64,000 nucleotides of DNA, taken from Streptomyces prunicolor NBRC 13075. Its GTDB lineage: Bacteria; Actinomycetota; Actinomycetes; Streptomycetales; Streptomycetaceae. Made by a program: the position numbers and the translations under genes. Where the stretch lies: positions 1 to 64,000 of the forward strand of contig NZ_BARF01000047.1 of assembly GCF_000367365.1 (NCBI RefSeq), written 5' to 3'. Each line of letters opens with the position of its first letter. The first letter of the stretch is position 1. The notes under the pieces were generated by a model, which saw nothing but the letters and a program-made list of their open reading frames with translations, ran no database searches and was not told where the DNA came from. Shown one piece after another: positions 62,016-64,000 of the stretch.

Positions 62016-62495
62016 TCAGTCCCCGTGGTCGTACACCGTCACCGCGAGCCCCCGCCGCACCAGCCGCTCGGTGACCAGCGGCTCGACCCGTGACCACTTG
62101 CCGCCCGCGAGGCCGCACCCGATGCGGGGCATGTGCACGGACGCGCCGAGCTCCGCCGCGCGGTCGGCCAACAGGCCCAGCGCCTTGTCGATCGCCTCGT
62201 AGCGCACGGGCACGCCCTTGCTGCCCGTGCGTGTCCCGCGCTGGCCGATCATGTTGGCCACCCATACATGGCGCTCGACCTGGACGAGCTGGATCGCGCC
62301 CAGCCCGAAGCCATTGGCGGCGCGGTCCCGGTGCCAGGACCGGTACGCCTTCTCCGGCTCCGGCCAGCGGCGCGAGAGTGCCAGCACGAAGCCCTTTCCC
62401 CAGCCCCCCGAGTCGTTGCAGACATGCGCGATCACCTTGACGCCCTTGACCGACGGAACGGTCGCGTCACCCCGGACATAGTTGATCTCCCCCAT
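62016..62495 (-). CDS. Macro-domain protein (ADP-ribose-binding)
   Basis: A 159-residue single macro domain. It starts MGEINYVRGDATVPSVKG, then VIAHVCNDSGGWGKGFVLAL (the ADP-ribose loop with N and GxWGKGF), and MPRIGCGLAGGKWSRVEPLV. It resembles the Poa1p/TARG1 group, which removes ADP-ribose from proteins or its phosphate. ATG at 62495 is preferred; a longer frame exists. Divergent from a MerR gene. Confidence 0.9.
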   Translation of the reverse strand: MGEINYVRGDATVPSVKGVKVIAHVCNDSGGWGKGFVLALSRRWPEPEKAYRSWHRDRAANGFGLGAIQLVQVERHVWVANMIGQRGTRTGSKGVPVRYEAIDKALGLLADRAAELGASVHMPRIGCGLAGGKWSRVEPLVTERLVRRGLAVTVYDHGD

Positions 62496-62550
62496 GACAC
62501 CCACCGTAGACGGCACCACTGACAACGGGCCTCCGGTGCTCCTCCGGTGG

Positions 62551-62579
62551 TTTCACAGCACTGGTGAGACAGCGATACT
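62551..62579 (+). promoter_or_regulatory. Likely leaderless promoter of the MerR gene
   Basis: TTTCAC (62551-62556), a 17-base gap and GATACT (62574-62579) resemble a sigma-70-type promoter. The -10 box ends seven bases before the ATG at 62587, so the mRNA would start at or next to the start codon. TCAC...GTGA dyad sits in the spacer. Confidence 0.55.
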
Positions 62580-62586
62580 GCTGCAC

Positions 62587-63324
62587 ATGACGACCGAGAC
62601 CGACACCGAGGAGCCGACGCTCACGATCGACGAGCTGGCCGCGCGGGCCGGTACCACGGTCCGCACCGTCCGGTTCTACAGCACCAAGGGGCTGCTTCCG
62701 CCGCCGGTGATCGGGGCGCGGCGGGTCGGGCACTACGGGCAGGAGCACCTGTCGCGGCTCGCGTTGATCGAGGAGTTGCAGCACCAGGGCATGACGCTGG
62801 CCGCGATCGAGCGCTACCTGGGTCAACTGCCGCCGGGCCTCAGCGCGCACGACCTCGCCATCCACCGCGCGGTGGTGGCGTCGTGGGCGCCGGACACGGT
62901 GGAGACCCTGGACCGCGCCGAGTTGGAGCGGCGGGCGGGCCGGGCGCTGAGCGAGGAGGACATCGAGCGGCTCGTCGCGATGGACGTGGTCGGGCTCGAC
63001 GGGACCTCCTACCGCGTCGACTCCGGTCTGCTGCGGCTCGGCGTACGACTGCTCGACGTACCGGTGTCCCAGGAGGCGATCCTCGCGTCCCGGAACGTGC
63101 TGATCGAGCATTCCCGTGCGGCGGCCCACGAGTTGTCGCAGGTGTTCCGCGGTGAGGTCTCCCAACGTGCCGCGCAGGACGTGAAGTCGCTGTCCGCGCA
63201 CATGCAACCCCTGGTCGTGCAGGCCCTCCTGACGGCCTTTCAGCGGTCGCTGCGGGAGGAACTCCGCGCGTGGCTCAAGGAGCCGGAGGAGTCGGCGAAG
63301 GCGCCGGAGTCAGAGGAAGGCTGA
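62587..63324 (+). CDS. MerR family regulator
   Basis: A 245-residue regulator. The MerR domain reads TIDELAARAGTTVRTVRFYSTKGLLPPPVIGARRVGHYGQEHLSRL. The long C-terminal part (EDIERLVAMDVVGLDGTSYRVDSGLL ... ELRAWLKEPEES) is helical and without a metal-binding cysteine set, so a non-metal signal is likely. No ribosome site precedes the ATG; a -10 box at 62574 suggests a leaderless mRNA. Its 3' end overlaps the facing SDR gene by 15 bases. Confidence 0.88.
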   Translation: MTTETDTEEPTLTIDELAARAGTTVRTVRFYSTKGLLPPPVIGARRVGHYGQEHLSRLALIEELQHQGMTLAAIERYLGQLPPGLSAHDLAIHRAVVASWAPDTVETLDRAELERRAGRALSEEDIERLVAMDVVGLDGTSYRVDSGLLRLGVRLLDVPVSQEAILASRNVLIEHSRAAAHELSQVFRGEVSQRAAQDVKSLSAHMQPLVVQALLTAFQRSLREELRAWLKEPEESAKAPESEEG

Positions 63325-64000
63325 ACCGCCCGACACGTTCAGCGTCTGCCCGGTCAGGAACCCGCTGCCCTCGTCGACCACGTACAGCAGGGTCGAGATC
63401 AGGTCCGACGGCTCCTGCGTGCGCGGTACGACCTGGCCGTCCCGGACGTGCGCGAAGCCGCCGTCCGCTCCGACCGTCCGCTCCGCGGTCGCGGTGCGGA
63501 CCATGCTGGGCGCGATCGCGTTGACGGTGATGTCGTACGGCCCGAGCGCTGCCGCGAGCGATCGCGTGAAGCCGATGAGGCCCATCTTCGAGGCGACGTA
63601 CGGGACCATCGTGGGCGGTGCGGTGAGGACGGCCGCCGAGACGATGTTGACGATACGGCCCCACCCGGCGGCCTTCAGATACGGCAGGACCGCGCGGGTC
63701 AGCAGGAACGGCGCCTCCAGGTTGACGCGCATGATCCGGCGCCATTCCTCGGGTGTGGTCTCCTCGAAGGGGCGGGCCGGGTAGACGCCGGCGTTGTTGA
63801 CCAGGACGTGCAGGGTGCCGAACCGGTCGATGACGCGCTCCAACGCCCCCTGGATCTGGTCCTCGTCGGTGACGTCGCCTATCAACTCCACATAGTCCAG
63901 GACCCTTTCGGCGGTCTCCGGCTGTGCGACGAGGTCGATTCCGGCGACCCGGTAGCCGCGTGCGGCGAGCGCGACGGCGAACTCCTGCCCCAGGCCCTGT
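63310..64000 (-). CDS. SDR-family oxidoreductase, cut by window edge
   Basis: At least 229 residues of a short-chain dehydrogenase/reductase; only the first residues are missing. Visible are the cofactor loop remnant QGLGQEFAVALAARGYRVAG, the acidic GDVTDEDQIQGAL, the NNAGVYPARPF motif, the serine region IVNIVSAAV and the catalytic Tyr/Lys PYVASKMGLIG. The end TGQTLNVSGGSAFL is the classical FabG-like tail. It catalyses NAD(P)-dependent reduction of an unknown ketone. Convergent with, and overlapping, the MerR gene. Confidence 0.88.
   Translation of the reverse strand, partial: QGLGQEFAVALAARGYRVAGIDLVAQPETAERVLDYVELIGDVTDEDQIQGALERVIDRFGTLHVLVNNAGVYPARPFEETTPEEWRRIMRVNLEAPFLLTRAVLPYLKAAGWGRIVNIVSAAVLTAPPTMVPYVASKMGLIGFTRSLAAALGPYDITVNAIAPSMVRTATAERTVGADGGFAHVRDGQVVPRTQEPSDLISTLLYVVDEGSGFLTGQTLNVSGGSAFL

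Noticed and set aside
41..64000. CRISPR arrays, tRNA or rRNA genes, prophage or transposase genes
   Set aside because: I found no regularly spaced repeats, tRNA-like cloverleaf with conserved TTCGAATC arm, or transposase motifs (DDE or serine recombinase).

Overview
The window is high-GC actinobacterial chromosome, almost certainly from a Streptomyces. The reading frames are GC-rich, GTG and TTG starts are common, genes often overlap by ATGA/GTGA/TGATG junctions, and the hopanoid and idi gene order matches what I remember of the Streptomyces coelicolor SCO6740s-SCO6771 region (a recollection, not a search). No rRNA, tRNA, CRISPR array, phage or transposase gene was found.

Left part (1-21 kb): the cut end of a SulP anion transporter coupled to an ArsR repressor; a PhnA/YjdM-like zinc-ribbon protein; a three-PAS SpoIIE-type phosphatase with a kinase-like tail; a small-protein/STAS/universal-stress/SLC13-permease group; and a secreted BNR-repeat protein. 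A gene-poor stretch (9.1-12.1 kb) follows, holding only a DUF4142 and a Roadblock protein. Next come a metallo-beta-lactamase-fold hydrolase, a Glu/Leu/Val-type dehydrogenase with a TetR regulator, an SGNH hydrolase, a LysM-M23 peptidase behind a c-di-AMP (ydaO) riboswitch, a GH36 alpha-galactosidase and a tyrosine phosphatase.

Centre (21-35 kb): a complete hopanoid operon on the minus strand. Its order is hpnC, hpnD, a 46-codon gene, hpnE, a polyprenyl diphosphate synthase, shc, hpnG, hpnH, ispG, dxs, hpnO, with most junctions overlapping. HpnCDE make squalene from farnesyl diphosphate, Shc cyclises it, HpnH/HpnG/HpnO build the aminobacteriohopanetriol side chain, and IspG/Dxs raise precursor supply. 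An XRE-cupin regulator plus a 41-residue membrane protein sits at its distal end.

35-44 kb: a predicted surface-polymer module on the minus strand. It comprises a DUF5941-type CDP-alcohol phosphatidyltransferase, a sugar-phosphate nucleotidyltransferase, a glycerol-1-phosphate-dehydrogenase-like enzyme, a second CDP-alcohol phosphatidyltransferase, a GT2 glycosyltransferase and a TagGH-like ABC exporter. A galE-like epimerase diverges from it.

Right part (44-64 kb): mostly single genes. These are a CDF cation exporter, idi, an anti-sigma-type ATPase, an enoyl-CoA hydratase, an SCO6745/SalK-like protein, Tex, a DinB protein bracketed by 24-bp inverted repeats, an ABC-F ATPase, a D-amino-acid-oxidase-like flavoprotein, a secreted Xaa-Pro dipeptidyl-peptidase facing a secreted M1 aminopeptidase, an erythromycin-esterase homologue divergent from a double-HTH MerR regulator, a PfkB kinase, a macro-domain protein divergent from a leaderless MerR gene, and the cut end of an SDR gene.
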